64,000 nucleotides of DNA from the NCBI RefSeq assembly GCF_015776785.2, contig NZ_LFMD02000003.1, forward strand, positions 800,751 through 864,750, given 5' to 3'. The stretch comes from Kitasatospora sp. SUK 42. Its GTDB lineage: Bacteria > Actinomycetota > Actinomycetes > Streptomycetales > Streptomycetaceae. Made by a program: the position numbers and the translations under genes. The notes beneath the pieces were generated by a model. The model saw nothing but the letters and a program-made list of their open reading frames with translations, ran no database searches and was not told the origin of the DNA. Positions 24,821-33,656 of this stretch are shown here, piece after piece (the stretch's first letter is position 1; every line of letters starts with the position of its first letter).

Positions 24821-25399
24821 TTACTGTACGTTGACGCCGAAGTCGAGGGCGATGCCGCGCAGGCCGGAGGCGTAGCCCTGGCCCACCGCGCGGAACTTCC
24901 ACTCGCCCGCGTACCGGTACAGCTCGCCGAAGATCATCGCGGTCTCGCTGGACGCGTCCTCGGACAGGTCGTAGCGCGCGATCTCCTCGCCGTCGACGGA
25001 GTTGACGACCCGGATGTACGCGTTGCGCACCTGGCCGAAGTTCTGCAGCCGGGGCTCCGCGTCGTAGATCGAGACCGCGAAGACCACCTTGTCCGCCTGG
25101 GCCGGGACCAGCTCCAGGTTGACCAGGACCAGCTCGTCGTCACCCGCCTCGTCGCCCCCGGTGAGGTTGTCGCCCTGGTGCTCCACCGAACCCTCGGGGC
25201 TCTTCAGGTTGTTGTAGAAGACGAAGTACTCGTCGCCGAGCACTCGCCCGCCACCGCAGATCAGGGCACTCGCATCGAGGTCGAACGGGGCGCCCGTGGT
25301 CGAACGGGCGGACCAGCCGAGGCCGATCTGGACCTGCGTCAGGTTCGGCGCGGCCTTGGTGAGCGAGACGTTCCCGCCCTTGGCGAGCGTGACCACCAT
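24821..25399 (-). CDS. terD: TerD-family calcium-binding stress protein
   Basis: Canonical TerD/TerE-type protein, 192 residues: [101 protein letters not shown] [35 protein letters not shown] and FGVNVQ. The Asp-rich loops are those that bind Ca in this family. Cytosolic. ATG 25399 has GGAAGAA upstream. It is separated from the next TerD gene (25631-26206) by a terminator-like hairpin, so each may have its own promoter; the two share about the same length and nearly all motifs and are local paralogues. Confidence 0.95.
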   Translation of the reverse strand: MVVTLAKGGNVSLTKAAPNLTQVQIGLGWSARSTTGAPFDLDASALICGGGRVLGDEYFVFYNNLKSPEGSVEHQGDNLTGGDEAGDDELVLVNLELVPAQADKVVFAVSIYDAEPRLQNFGQVRNAYIRVVNSVDGEEIARYDLSEDASSETAMIFGELYRYAGEWKFRAVGQGYASGLRGIALDFGVNVQ

Positions 25400-25530
25400 G
25401 GTGTTCTTCCTCCCTTGCTTCTCCCGGGGCGCCTTCAAGGTGTAGTCCCCCGCGGCCCCGGCCGGCCCGCTTTGGCCGGCTGAACTTCCTGAACTCACAT
25501 CCTCGCAGCGCACCGGACCCCGACGAAGCC

Positions 25531-25567
25531 GGGGCGGCCCCGGACCACGAAGGTCCGGGGCCGCCCC
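25531..25567 (-). terminator. Terminator between the two terD genes
   Basis: 16-bp perfect stem (25531-25546 with 25552-25567) and ACGAA loop, about 65 bases after the stop of the upstream terD gene. Confidence 0.75.
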
Positions 25568-25630
25568 GGGGGACCGGCGTGCGCCGGTGCGGGCTCCGGC
25601 GTCCGCCGGAAGGCCCTGGGTACCGCGGAC

Positions 25631-26206
25631 TCAGACGTTGACGCCGAAGTCCTGGGCGATGCCGCGCAGGCCGGAGGCGTAGCCCTGGCCGATGGCGCGG
25701 AACTTCCACTCGCCGCCGTTGCGGTACAGCTCGCCGAAGACCATCGCGGTCTCGGTGGAGGCGTCCTCGGACAGGTCGTAGCGGGCCAGCTCCGCGTTGT
25801 CGGCCTGGTTCACCACGCGGATGAACGCGTTGCGGACCTGGCCGAAGTTCTGGCCGCGGCTCTCGGCGTCGTAGATCGACACCGGGAAGACGATCTTCTG
25901 CACGTCGCCGGGAACGCCCGCCAGGTTGACCTTGATCGCCTCGTCGTCGCCCTCGCCCTCACCCGTGCGGTTGTCACCGGTGTGCTCGACCGAGCCGTCC
26001 GGGCTCTTCAGGTTGTTGAAGAACACGAAGTTGCCGTCCGAGGCGACCTTGCCCTGGTCGTTGCAGAGCAGGGCGCTGGCGTCCAGGTCGAAGTCCGTCC
26101 CGGTGGTGGTCCGGACGTCCCAGCCCAGACCGACGACGACGGCCTGGAGCCCCGGGGCCTCCTTGGTGAGCGAGACGTTGCCGCCCTTGCTGAGGCTGAC
26201 TCCCAC
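25631..26206 (-). CDS. terD: TerD-family calcium-binding stress protein (second copy)
   Basis: 191 residues: [131 protein letters not shown] and a FGVNV end. GTG 26206 is chosen for the GGAGGACAA just upstream and because the family always begins near GVSLSKGGN; a longer frame exists but has no family similarity. Tandem paralogue of the 24821-25399 gene. Known TerD proteins are induced by oxidative, acid or metal stress; the role here is inferred. Confidence 0.95.
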   Translation of the reverse strand: MGVSLSKGGNVSLTKEAPGLQAVVVGLGWDVRTTTGTDFDLDASALLCNDQGKVASDGNFVFFNNLKSPDGSVEHTGDNRTGEGEGDDEAIKVNLAGVPGDVQKIVFPVSIYDAESRGQNFGQVRNAFIRVVNQADNAELARYDLSEDASTETAMVFGELYRNGGEWKFRAIGQGYASGLRGIAQDFGVNV

Positions 26207-26362
26207 TTGTCCTCCAAGAATCGGGAGGCACGCCTGGTGCCCCCGCGGTGGTGCGGTTCGGGGCGCCGACCGCCGAAATCGGACGTACGCCCCACTCCGC
26301 CAACGGGCCGAGCGTAGTGCCCGGTTCCCGTACACACCGCTGAACGGGGCGGGGCCGGGGTG

Positions 26363-26821
26363 TCAGAGGGCCGCCAGGACCTTCAGGTACTCCTGCTCGT
26401 CCCGGGCGTCCGGGAGGCCGTTGACGACGCTCCAGCGCACCGTGCCGGCCCGGTCGATCACGAAGGTGCCGCGCAGCGGGCAGCCCCTCTCCTCGTCCAG
26501 CACGCCGTAGGCGCGGGTCACCTCGCCGTGCGGCCAGAAGTCGGCGAGCAGCGGGAACTCCAGGCCCTCCCGGTCGGCGAAGACCCGCTGGCCGAACTGC
26601 GAGTCGCAGGAGACGCCGAGCACCTGGACGCCGTCGTTCTGCAGCCCGGCCAGCTCCCGCTGGATCGCGCCCAGCTCGCCGGTGCACACCCCGGTGAAGG
26701 CGAACGGGTAGAAGACCAGGACGACGTGCTTCTCGCCGCGGAAGTCGGAGAGCCTGACGGCCTCCCCGTGCTGGTCGTTGAGCTCGAAGTCCGGAGCCGG
26801 GGTGCCGACCTCGATGGCCAT
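26363..26821 (-). CDS. AhpE-like one-Cys peroxiredoxin
   Basis: 152-residue cytosolic peroxiredoxin reducing H2O2, organic peroxides or peroxynitrite. Motifs: MAIEVGTPAPDFELNDQHG, VVLVFYPFAFTGVCTGE with the peroxidatic Cys about 46, VLGVSCDSQFGQRVFAD, FPLLADFWPHGEVTRAYGV and GTFVIDRAGTVRW. The PFAFTGVCTGE spacing fits the AhpE/BCP group; further cysteines are in VSCDS and RGCPLRG, so a resolving Cys is possible. ATG 26821 has the GGGAGG-type context of the reverse strand; upstream residues are not conserved. It precedes the terD genes on the same strand, fitting a shared oxidative-stress setting. Confidence 0.92.
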   Translation of the reverse strand: MAIEVGTPAPDFELNDQHGEAVRLSDFRGEKHVVLVFYPFAFTGVCTGELGAIQRELAGLQNDGVQVLGVSCDSQFGQRVFADREGLEFPLLADFWPHGEVTRAYGVLDEERGCPLRGTFVIDRAGTVRWSVVNGLPDARDEQEYLKVLAAL

Positions 26822-26979
26822 GGGCGGGACCTTTCTGACGCGGGCGGGCCGCGCGGCGGGCACGGCAGGCCACATCCTCGCATCCGTTTACGGGCGTTCG
26901 GCCGGACGGATGAACCGGTCAGCCGGGTGGCCCACCCCTTTCGCCCTCGGCGAACAGGTGTCGGACGGCCCCGGATCCT

Positions 26980-27060
26980 GCGCCGAACGGGCCCGGAGCC
27001 CGCGCCGGACGGGCCCGGAGCCCGCGCCGAACGGGCCCGGAGCCCGCGCCGGACGGGCCC
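26980..27060. repeat. 22-bp tandem repeat, about 3.7 copies
   Basis: Units at 26980-27001, 27002-27023, 27024-27045 and a partial one at 27046-27060. They are identical except for a strict alternation of GCCGAACG and GCCGGACG. The tract lies between the peroxiredoxin and DUF3052 genes, beside a terminator. Confidence 0.8.
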
Positions 27061-27068
27061 GCGCAAAG

Positions 27069-27110
27069 CGCCGGGCCCCGCCGGAGGAGATCCTCCGGCG
27101 GGGCCCGGCG
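27069..27110 (-). terminator. Terminator of the DUF3052 gene
   Basis: 19-bp stem (27069-27087 with 27092-27110) and AGAT loop, directly after the DUF3052 stop codon on the minus strand. Confidence 0.85.
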
Positions 27111-27127
27111 CGGGTGCTACAACCCGT

Positions 27128-27568
27128 TCAGCGCTTGCCGCCGCCCTTGGCCGTGGACTTGGTGGCGAGGCGGGTGGCCGCCCAGTCCTTGGCGATCGCG
27201 ATCGAGCTGGTCTGCGAGAGGCCGGCGGTCTTGGCCGCGTCCGCGATGTCGGAGGCCTCGATGTGGCCGTCCCGGCCGGTCTTGGGCGTCAGCAGCCAGA
27301 TGAGACCGCCCTCGGCCAGGTACTCCAGGGCATCGACGAGGGAGTCGGTGAGATCCCCGTCGTCGTCGCGGTGCCACAGCAGGACGGCGTCGGCGACGTC
27401 GTCGTAGTCCTCGTCGACGAGATCCGTCCCGGTGATCTCCTCGATGCCCTCGCGGAGATCCTGGTCAGTGTCGTCGTCGTACCCCAGCTCCTGGACGATC
27501 TGGCCCTCTTCGAAGCCGAGACGGGTCGCCGGGTTGGACTTGTCCGCGGGGTCCGCGGTCGCGCTCAC
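27128..27568 (-). CDS. DUF3052 family protein
   Basis: 146-residue actinobacterial protein: ADPADKSNPATRLGFEEGQIVQELGYDDDTD, then an acidic stretch (GTDLVDEDYDDVADAVLLWHRDDDGDLTDSLVDALEYL), GGLIWLLTPKTGRDGHIEASDI and a basic C terminus (KSTAKGGGKR). The family is widely conserved next to aceE in streptomycetes, but its role is unknown. GTG 27568 has GGAGGTTATT upstream; residues before it are not conserved. It is divergent from aceE, with 516 bases between the starts. No membrane segment or signal peptide. Confidence 0.9.
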   Translation of the reverse strand: MSATADPADKSNPATRLGFEEGQIVQELGYDDDTDQDLREGIEEITGTDLVDEDYDDVADAVLLWHRDDDGDLTDSLVDALEYLAEGGLIWLLTPKTGRDGHIEASDIADAAKTAGLSQTSSIAIAKDWAATRLATKSTAKGGGKR

Positions 27569-28084
27569 GGGAATAACCTCCAGTATTCGGCTCGGCGTCC
27601 ATGCCGAGGCTGTGGCCGTAGTCCACACGGGCGCGGCGGTTCGCGCAAGTACCCGACCGCCGATCCCCTCCAAAGGTTGACGTGTCGCACCGGGACACGC
27701 CGGTCGGCGTGTCGGGAATCACACCGATTTGCCCTTCTCTGCGTGGGACAAGGATGCTTCGGGTGGTCCCGGCCCACAGGACGTACGCATGCCCGAGATG
27801 CGAACGGCTTTCGGGTCCGCGCGTGCGCGGGCGTAGAGTCTCCTGTTGGCCCTCACCCCGGCCGCCCGCCATCGGGCGGACGGGACACCAGGTCGGACCA
27901 CCTCTTTTCGTAACACCCGGGGGTGTGCGAGGCGGGCGAAGACGCCCAAACCGCACACCGCCAGACCGTCCCGCCCACCAGGCGGAACGGTTACCGATCG
28001 GTAGAGATGACGGATCTCCGAGCGCGGTAGCACGATGGAGGCGGCGCGACACACCTCAGTTTCGACCGACAGTGAAGGAACAGC
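27569..28084. promoter_or_regulatory. Divergent promoter region of DUF3052 and aceE
   Basis: 516 bases without a gene. Candidate operator elements on the aceE side are GGTCGGACC (27891-27899, dyad) and ACACCC-GG-GGGTGT (27913-27926). GGTCGGACC loosely resembles GntR-type half sites, but nothing identifies the regulator. Confidence 0.4.
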
Positions 28085-30835
28085 GTGGCTTCCGGATCCG
28101 ATCGCAACCCGATCATCATTGGCGGCCTTCCGAGTCAGGTCCCGGACTTCGATCCCGAGGAGACCGCGGAATGGCTGGAGTCGCTCGATGCGGCCATCGA
28201 CGAGCGGGGGCGTGAGCGTGCCCGTTACCTGATGCTGCGGCTGATCGAGCGCGCCCGCGAGAAGCGTGTCGCCGTGCCCGAGATGCGCAGCACGGACTAC
28301 GTCAACACCATCGCGACCAAGGACGAGCCGTTCTTCCCCGGCAACGAGGAGATCGAGCGCAAGATCCTCAACGCGACCCGCTGGAACGCGGCCGTCATGG
28401 TCTCCCGGGCGCAGCGCCCGGGCATCGGCGTCGGTGGCCACATCGCCACCTTCGCCTCCTCCGCGTCGCTGTACGACGTCGGCTTCAACTACTTCTTCCG
28501 CGGCAAGGACGCCGAGGGCGAGTCCGGCGACCAGGTCTTCTTCCAGGGCCACGCCTCCCCCGGCATCTACGCCCGCGCCTTCCTCCTGGACCGGCTCAGC
28601 GAGCAGCAGCTCGACGCCTTCCGCCAGGAGAAGTCGAAGGCGCCGTACGGCCTGTCCAGCTACCCGCACCCGCGGCTGATGCCGGACTTCTGGGAGTTCC
28701 CGACCGTCTCGATGGGCCTCGGCCCGCTCGGCGCGATCTACCAGGCCCGGATGAACCGCTACCTGGAGCACCGCGGCATCAAGGACACCTCCGACTCGCA
28801 GGTCTACGCCTTCCTCGGCGACGGCGAGATGGACGAGCCCGAGTCGCTGGGCCAGCTGTCCCTGGCCGCCCGTGAGGGCCTGGACAACCTGACCTTCGTG
28901 GTCAACTGCAACCTGCAGCGCCTGGACGGCCCGGTCCGCGGCAACGGCAAGATCATCCAGGAGCTGGAGTCCCAGTTCCGGGGTGCCGGCTGGAACGTGA
29001 TCAAGCTCATCTGGGACCGCAGCTGGGACCCGCTGCTCGCGCAGGACCGCGACGGCGTCCTGGTGAACAAGATGAACACCACGCCGGACGGCCAGTTCCA
29101 GACGTACGCCACCGAGACCGGTGACTACATCCGCGAGCACTTCTTCGGCAGCGACCTGCGCCTGCGCGCGATGGTCGAGAACATGACCGACCAGCAGATC
29201 CAGCACCTGGGCCGCGGCGGCCACGACCACAAGAAGGTCTACGCCGCGTTCAAGGCGGCCCGCGAGCACAAGGGCCAGCCGACCGTCATCCTCGCCCAGA
29301 CGGTCAAGGGCTGGACGCTGGGCCCCAACTTCGAGGGCCGCAACGCCACCCACCAGATGAAGAAGCTGACGGTCGAGGACCTGAAGCGCTTCCGCGACCG
29401 GCTGCACCTGCCGATCACCGACAAGCAGCTCGACGAGGGCTACCCGCCCTACTACCACCCGGGCCGCGACTCGGAAGAGATCCAGTACATGCACGACCGC
29501 CGCCAGGAGCTGGGCGGCTACGTGCCGACCCGCAAGGTGCGCCCGCGCAAGCTGGAGCTGCCCGGCGACGACGCGTACAAGGCGGTCAAGAAGGGGTCCG
29601 GCAACCAGACCATCGCCACCACCATGGCGTTCGTCCGGGTGCTCAAGGACCTCATGCGGGACAAGGGCATCGGCAACCGCTTCGTGCCGATCGCGCCCGA
29701 CGAGTACCGCACCTTCGGCATGGACTCGCTGTTCCCGTCGGCGAAGATCTACAACCCGCTGGGCCAGACCTACGAGTCGGTCGACCGCGACCTGCTCCTG
29801 GCCTACAAGGAGTCGCCGACCGGCCAGATGCTGCACGACGGCATCTCCGAGGCCGGCTGCACCGCCTCGCTGATCGCCGCCGGGTCGTCCTACGCCACCC
29901 ACGGCGAGCCGCTGATCCCGGTGTACGTCTTCTACTCGATGTTCGGGTTCCAGCGCACCGGCGACCAGTTCTGGCAGATGGCCGACCAGCTGGCCCGCGG
30001 CTTCGTCATCGGCGCCACCGCCGGCCGCACCACCCTGACCGGTGAGGGCCTGCAGCACGCCGACGGCCACTCGCACCTGCTGGCCTCGACCAACCCGGGC
30101 GTCGTCGCGTACGACCCGGCGTACGGCTTCGAGATCGCGCACATCGTCCAGGACGGTCTGCGCCGGATGTACGGCTCCAGCGCCGAACACCCGCACGGCG
30201 AGGACGTGTTCTACTACCTCACCGTCTACAACGAGCCGATCAAGATGCCGGCCGAGCCCGAGAACGTGGACGTCGAGGGCATCCTCAAGGGCCTGTACAA
30301 GTACCAGGCCGGCACGGCGGGCCAGATCCCGGCCCAGATCCTCGCCTCCGGCGTGGCGGTGCCGTGGGCCCTGGAGGCCCAGCGCATCCTCGCCGAGGAG
30401 TGGAACGTCAAGGCCGACGTCTGGTCCGCGACCTCCTGGAACGAGCTGCGCCGCGACGCGGTGGAGGCCGAGGAGTTCAACCTGCTGCACCCCGAGGAGC
30501 AGCAGCGCGTGCCGTACGTCACCCAGAAGCTGCAGGGCGCCGAGGGCCCCGTCGTCGCCGTGTCCGACTGGATGCGCGCGGTGCCGGACCAGATCGCCCG
30601 CTGGGTTCCGGGCCAGTACCAGTCGCTGGGCGCCGACGGCTTCGGCTTCGCCGACACCCGTGGCGCGGCCCGTCGCTTCTTCCACATCGACGCCCAGTCG
30701 GTCGTCCTGGGCGTGCTCACCGAGCTCGCCAAGCAGGGCAAGATCGAGCGCTCGGCGCTGAAGGACGCGATCGACCGGTACCAGCTGCTGGACGTGACCG
30801 CGGCCGACCCGGGTGCCGCCGGCGGCGACGCCTGA
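28085..30835 (+). CDS. aceE: Pyruvate dehydrogenase E1 component, homodimeric AceE type
   Basis: 916-residue thiamine-diphosphate enzyme that decarboxylates pyruvate and passes the acetyl group to the lipoyl domain of E2, linking glycolysis to acetyl-CoA. Recognisable blocks: [56 protein letters not shown], the ThDP motif [17 protein letters not shown] (Gly about 245) through NCN (about 275), [33 protein letters not shown] and [22 protein letters not shown]. Length is normal for AceE. GTG 28085 has GAAGGA upstream. The E2 and E3 genes are not adjacent, as is usual in streptomycetes. Confidence 0.96.
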   Translation: MASGSDRNPIIIGGLPSQVPDFDPEETAEWLESLDAAIDERGRERARYLMLRLIERAREKRVAVPEMRSTDYVNTIATKDEPFFPGNEEIERKILNATRWNAAVMVSRAQRPGIGVGGHIATFASSASLYDVGFNYFFRGKDAEGESGDQVFFQGHASPGIYARAFLLDRLSEQQLDAFRQEKSKAPYGLSSYPHPRLMPDFWEFPTVSMGLGPLGAIYQARMNRYLEHRGIKDTSDSQVYAFLGDGEMDEPESLGQLSLAAREGLDNLTFVVNCNLQRLDGPVRGNGKIIQELESQFRGAGWNVIKLIWDRSWDPLLAQDRDGVLVNKMNTTPDGQFQTYATETGDYIREHFFGSDLRLRAMVENMTDQQIQHLGRGGHDHKKVYAAFKAAREHKGQPTVILAQTVKGWTLGPNFEGRNATHQMKKLTVEDLKRFRDRLHLPITDKQLDEGYPPYYHPGRDSEEIQYMHDRRQELGGYVPTRKVRPRKLELPGDDAYKAVKKGSGNQTIATTMAFVRVLKDLMRDKGIGNRFVPIAPDEYRTFGMDSLFPSAKIYNPLGQTYESVDRDLLLAYKESPTGQMLHDGISEAGCTASLIAAGSSYATHGEPLIPVYVFYSMFGFQRTGDQFWQMADQLARGFVIGATAGRTTLTGEGLQHADGHSHLLASTNPGVVAYDPAYGFEIAHIVQDGLRRMYGSSAEHPHGEDVFYYLTVYNEPIKMPAEPENVDVEGILKGLYKYQAGTAGQIPAQILASGVAVPWALEAQRILAEEWNVKADVWSATSWNELRRDAVEAEEFNLLHPEEQQRVPYVTQKLQGAEGPVVAVSDWMRAVPDQIARWVPGQYQSLGADGFGFADTRGAARRFFHIDAQSVVLGVLTELAKQGKIERSALKDAIDRYQLLDVTAADPGAAGGDA

Positions 30836-30851
30836 TCACCCGCTGACGCCT

Positions 30852-30887
30852 GAAGGGCCGGGCCCCCACCTGGGGGTCCGGCCCTTC
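30852..30887 (+). terminator. aceE terminator
   Basis: 17-bp stem with one G-U pair (30852-30868 with 30871-30887), 16 bases after the aceE stop codon. Confidence 0.85.
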
Positions 30888-30957
30888 GGCGTTGCGCGCC
30901 GCCACCCTCGGGCGGCGTGTTCACCACGGCCCGGACAGCACCACCGCCCGGACAGCA

Positions 30958-30993
30958 CCACGGCCCCGGACTCCGAGGAGTCCGGGGCCGTGG
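30958..30993 (-). terminator. Terminator of the MFS transporter gene
   Basis: 16-bp perfect stem (30958-30973 with 30978-30993) and CGAG loop, 11 bases past the end of the minus-strand transporter gene. Confidence 0.85.
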
Positions 30994-31004
30994 TGTAGGG
31001 GCGA

Positions 31005-32609
31005 TCAGATGTGCACGGACGGGCCCGCGTCGGTGGTGCCCCGGCGGGTGAGCAGGCCGAGCACGGCGGCGGCGAAGGCCACCACGGCGGCCACCGCGAA
31101 GGCGAGCGACATGCCGCTGACGAAGGACTGGTGCACGGCGCCGGCCATCGCGTCCACCGCCTGCTGCGGGGTGCCGGGCGGGGCCGGCGGGGCGATGCCG
31201 AGCTGGGCGGCCTGCTTGAGGCCCTCGGCGGACGGGCCCTCGACCGGCGGCAGGCCGGCCTTGGCCCAGTTGCCCGGCAGCACGTCGCCGACCTTGGCGG
31301 CCATCAGGGCGCCCAGCACGGCGGTGCCGAGGCTGCCGCCGACCTGCATCGCGGCCTGCTGGAGACCGCCGGCCACGCCGGACAGCTCCAGCGGCGCGTT
31401 GCCGACGATGACCTCGGTAGCGCCGACCATGACCGGGCTGATGCCGAGGCCCATCAGGACGAACCAGAGCGACATCACGCCGGTGGAGGAGCCGGTGTCC
31501 AGGGTGGACATGCCGAACATCGCGGCGGTGGTGATCAGCATGCCCACCACGATCGGGACGCGCGGGCCGAACCTGCCGATCGCCAGACCGGCCAGCGGCG
31601 ATCCGATGATCATCATGCCGGTCATCGGCAGCAGGTGGACGCCGGCGTCGACCGGCTTCATGCCGTGCACGTTCTGGAGGTAGAAGGTCACGAAGAAGAT
31701 CGCGCCGAAGAACGCGAAGGCCATCAGCACCATCAGCAGCACGCCCGCCGACAGCGGCACCGAGCGGAACAGGCTGAGCGGGATCAGCGGCTCCTTCGCC
31801 CGGCCCTGCCAGAGCGCGAAGAGCACCATCAGCACCACCGCGCCGCCCAGGAACAGCAGCGTCTTCGCGTCGCCCCAGCCCCACTCGGGGGCCTTGATGA
31901 TGCCGAAGACCAGCGCGAACATGCCGACCGAGAGCAGCGCGATGCCGGGCAGGTCGAAGGACCTGGCGGCGTTCTCGGCCCGGACGTCCCTGAGGATCCA
32001 CAGGCCCAGGCCCAGCGCGATCAGGCCGACCGGGATGTTGATGAAGAAGACCGACTCCCAGTTGACGTGCTCGACCAGCAGGCCGCCGACGATCGGGCCG
32101 GCCGCGGTGGAGGCGCCGATCACCCCGCCCCAGATGCCGATCGCCATGTTGAGCTTCTCGGCCGGGAAGGCCCCGCGCAGCAGGCCGAGCGCGGCCGGCT
32201 GGAGCAGTGCGCCGAACAGGCCCTGGAGGACGCGGAAGGCGATGACGGTCTGGATGTTGCCGGCGAAGCCGATCGCGGCCGAGGTGGCGGCGAAGCCGAC
32301 CGCGCCGACCAGGAAGGTGGTCTTGTGGCCGAAGCGGTCGCCGATCTTGCCGGCCGTGATCAGGAAGACCGCGAGGGCCAGCAGGTAACCGCTGGTGACC
32401 CACTGGATCTCCGAGGGCGCGGCGTGCAGCTTCTCCTGGATCACCGGGTTGGCGATGGCGACGATCGTGCCGTCCAGCGCGACCATCATCACGCCGACGG
32501 CGACGGTCAGCAGGGTCAGCCAGGGGTGCCCCTTGAGCCCTCCCCCGGACGGCGGATTCAGCGGCGGCGGCGCGTCCGCCTCCGAGTTCTTGACGACGGA
32601 CTGACTCAT
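31005..32609 (-). CDS. MFS drug exporter, DHA2 (EmrB/QacA) family
   Basis: 534-residue proton-driven exporter of the 14-helix DHA2 family, in the plasma membrane. The first helix carries the signature LLTVAVGVMMVALDGTIVAIANPVI (Asp in helix 1), and motif A is AGKIGDRFGHKTTFLVG between helices 2 and 3. QGLFGALLQPAALGLLRG matches the family motif C region. A soluble loop lies near the end (KVGDVLPGNWAKAGLPPVEG). It is divergent from a TetR regulator with two CTGACA dyads between them, so substrate-induced derepression is likely. The exported compound is unknown; toxic organic cations or antibiotics are usual. Confidence 0.93.
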   Translation of the reverse strand: MSQSVVKNSEADAPPPLNPPSGGGLKGHPWLTLLTVAVGVMMVALDGTIVAIANPVIQEKLHAAPSEIQWVTSGYLLALAVFLITAGKIGDRFGHKTTFLVGAVGFAATSAAIGFAGNIQTVIAFRVLQGLFGALLQPAALGLLRGAFPAEKLNMAIGIWGGVIGASTAAGPIVGGLLVEHVNWESVFFINIPVGLIALGLGLWILRDVRAENAARSFDLPGIALLSVGMFALVFGIIKAPEWGWGDAKTLLFLGGAVVLMVLFALWQGRAKEPLIPLSLFRSVPLSAGVLLMVLMAFAFFGAIFFVTFYLQNVHGMKPVDAGVHLLPMTGMMIIGSPLAGLAIGRFGPRVPIVVGMLITTAAMFGMSTLDTGSSTGVMSLWFVLMGLGISPVMVGATEVIVGNAPLELSGVAGGLQQAAMQVGGSLGTAVLGALMAAKVGDVLPGNWAKAGLPPVEGPSAEGLKQAAQLGIAPPAPPGTPQQAVDAMAGAVHQSFVSGMSLAFAVAAVVAFAAAVLGLLTRRGTTDAGPSVHI

Positions 32610-32716
32610 CTGTGCCCTCCGGGGGCGTCACGACGATCTAGGCATGGCCGTGGCGCTGCGACGACCCACCCGTCCCCACGAGTGCCCGGCCGACGAGCGC
32701 CACTTCCGGCAGATTA

Positions 32717-32773
32717 TGTCAGCCCCTGACATTCGGCAAACGATGACTTCTGACCTGCACTGACATTTGTCAG
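32717..32773. promoter_or_regulatory. Pair of CTGACA dyads, probable TetR operators
   Basis: Two palindromes in the gap between the divergent exporter and TetR genes: TGTCAG-CCC-CTGACA (32717-32731) and CTGACA-TT-TGTCAG (32760-32773), the second perfect. They use the same CTGACA half-site in opposite arrangement. Likely bound by the adjacent TetR protein. Confidence 0.7.
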
Positions 32774-32779
32774 GCCGCT

Positions 32780-33538
32780 ATGGTTGACCTCACACCCGCC
32801 ACACCAGCGCTCCGGAGGGCCCCTGCCATGGCCGCTCGCACCCCCCGCCCCGTCCGCCCCCCGGAAGACCTCTGCCGGGCGCCCGGACTGCGCGAGCGGA
32901 AGAAGCAGCAGACCCGGGACGCCCTGGTCCAGGCCGCCCACGGGCTCTTCCTCAGCCAGGGCTTCGCCCGGACCACCGTCGACGAGATCGCCTCCGCCGT
33001 GGACGTCTCCCAGCGCACCTTCTTCCGCTACTTCGCCAACAAGGACGAGGTCGCGCTCGCCGTCCTGGCCGACGCCGAGGACTACTTCATCGAGTGCCTG
33101 CGCAACCGCCCGGCCGAGGAGCTCCCGCTCCAGGCCCTGCGCGCCTCGATCGTCAAGTCCTGGCGCGACCTCGGGAACGCGCAGCCCTCCGGCCCCGGCT
33201 CGATCAACAGCGCCCTCGAACTCCTGCGGATGATCGAGGACTCGCCCCCGCTCATCGCCGCCCACCTGCGCCGGGTCACCGAGCAGGAACGGCTGGTCGT
33301 CCAGGTGCTCGCCGAGCGCGAGGGGGTGGACCCGGTCCAGGACCTGCGGCCGACCGTGCTCGCCGCCGTCTTCGGCAGCCTGCTGCGCTCCGCCCACCTG
33401 TCCTGGACCGCCGAGCAGGAGCCGGCCGGCCCGGAGGGCATGGTCGCCCTGATCGAGCGCCACTTCGACCACCTCGGCCCGGCCCTGGCCGGCCACTGGC
33501 ACGACCCCGCGCAGGACGGGGCGCAGGACCAGGCGTAG
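32780..33538 (+). CDS. TetR-family transcriptional regulator
   Basis: 252-residue repressor-type regulator. The N-terminal helix-turn-helix is ARTTVDEIASAVDVSQRTFFRYFANKDEVAL (about 55-86), the usual TetR layout ending in the FFRYFxxKDE block; the rest is an all-helical ligand and dimer domain. About 40 residues precede the DNA-binding domain and are Pro/Arg rich. ATG 32780 lies just after the second CTGACA dyad, and ATG 32828 (MAARTP) is a shorter alternative. It is expected to bind the dyads and control itself and the divergent DHA2 exporter. The ligand is unknown. Confidence 0.9.
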   Translation: MVDLTPATPALRRAPAMAARTPRPVRPPEDLCRAPGLRERKKQQTRDALVQAAHGLFLSQGFARTTVDEIASAVDVSQRTFFRYFANKDEVALAVLADAEDYFIECLRNRPAEELPLQALRASIVKSWRDLGNAQPSGPGSINSALELLRMIEDSPPLIAAHLRRVTEQERLVVQVLAEREGVDPVQDLRPTVLAAVFGSLLRSAHLSWTAEQEPAGPEGMVALIERHFDHLGPALAGHWHDPAQDGAQDQA

Positions 33539-33641
33539 GACCAGGCGTAGGACCGGACGTCATACCGGGGTATCACCCGCTACCCCGGCAGCCCCCGCGA
33601 TCTCGCGCTCCGGACCGACGACCGACCCGGGCCCGCCCTCC

Positions 33642-33656
33642 TAGGCTGGCCCGCGA
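33642..33656 (+). promoter_or_regulatory. Probable leaderless promoter of the histidine kinase gene
   Basis: TAGGCT at 33642-33647 stands 8 bases before ATG 33656 with no Shine-Dalgarno between, fitting a -10 box of a leaderless transcript. The -35 box is not clear. Confidence 0.4.

Noticed and set aside
27719..30685. 988-codon minus-strand open frame
   Set aside because: It is the antisense shadow of aceE; GC-rich codon use leaves long stop-free frames on the opposite strand. No family motif is present.
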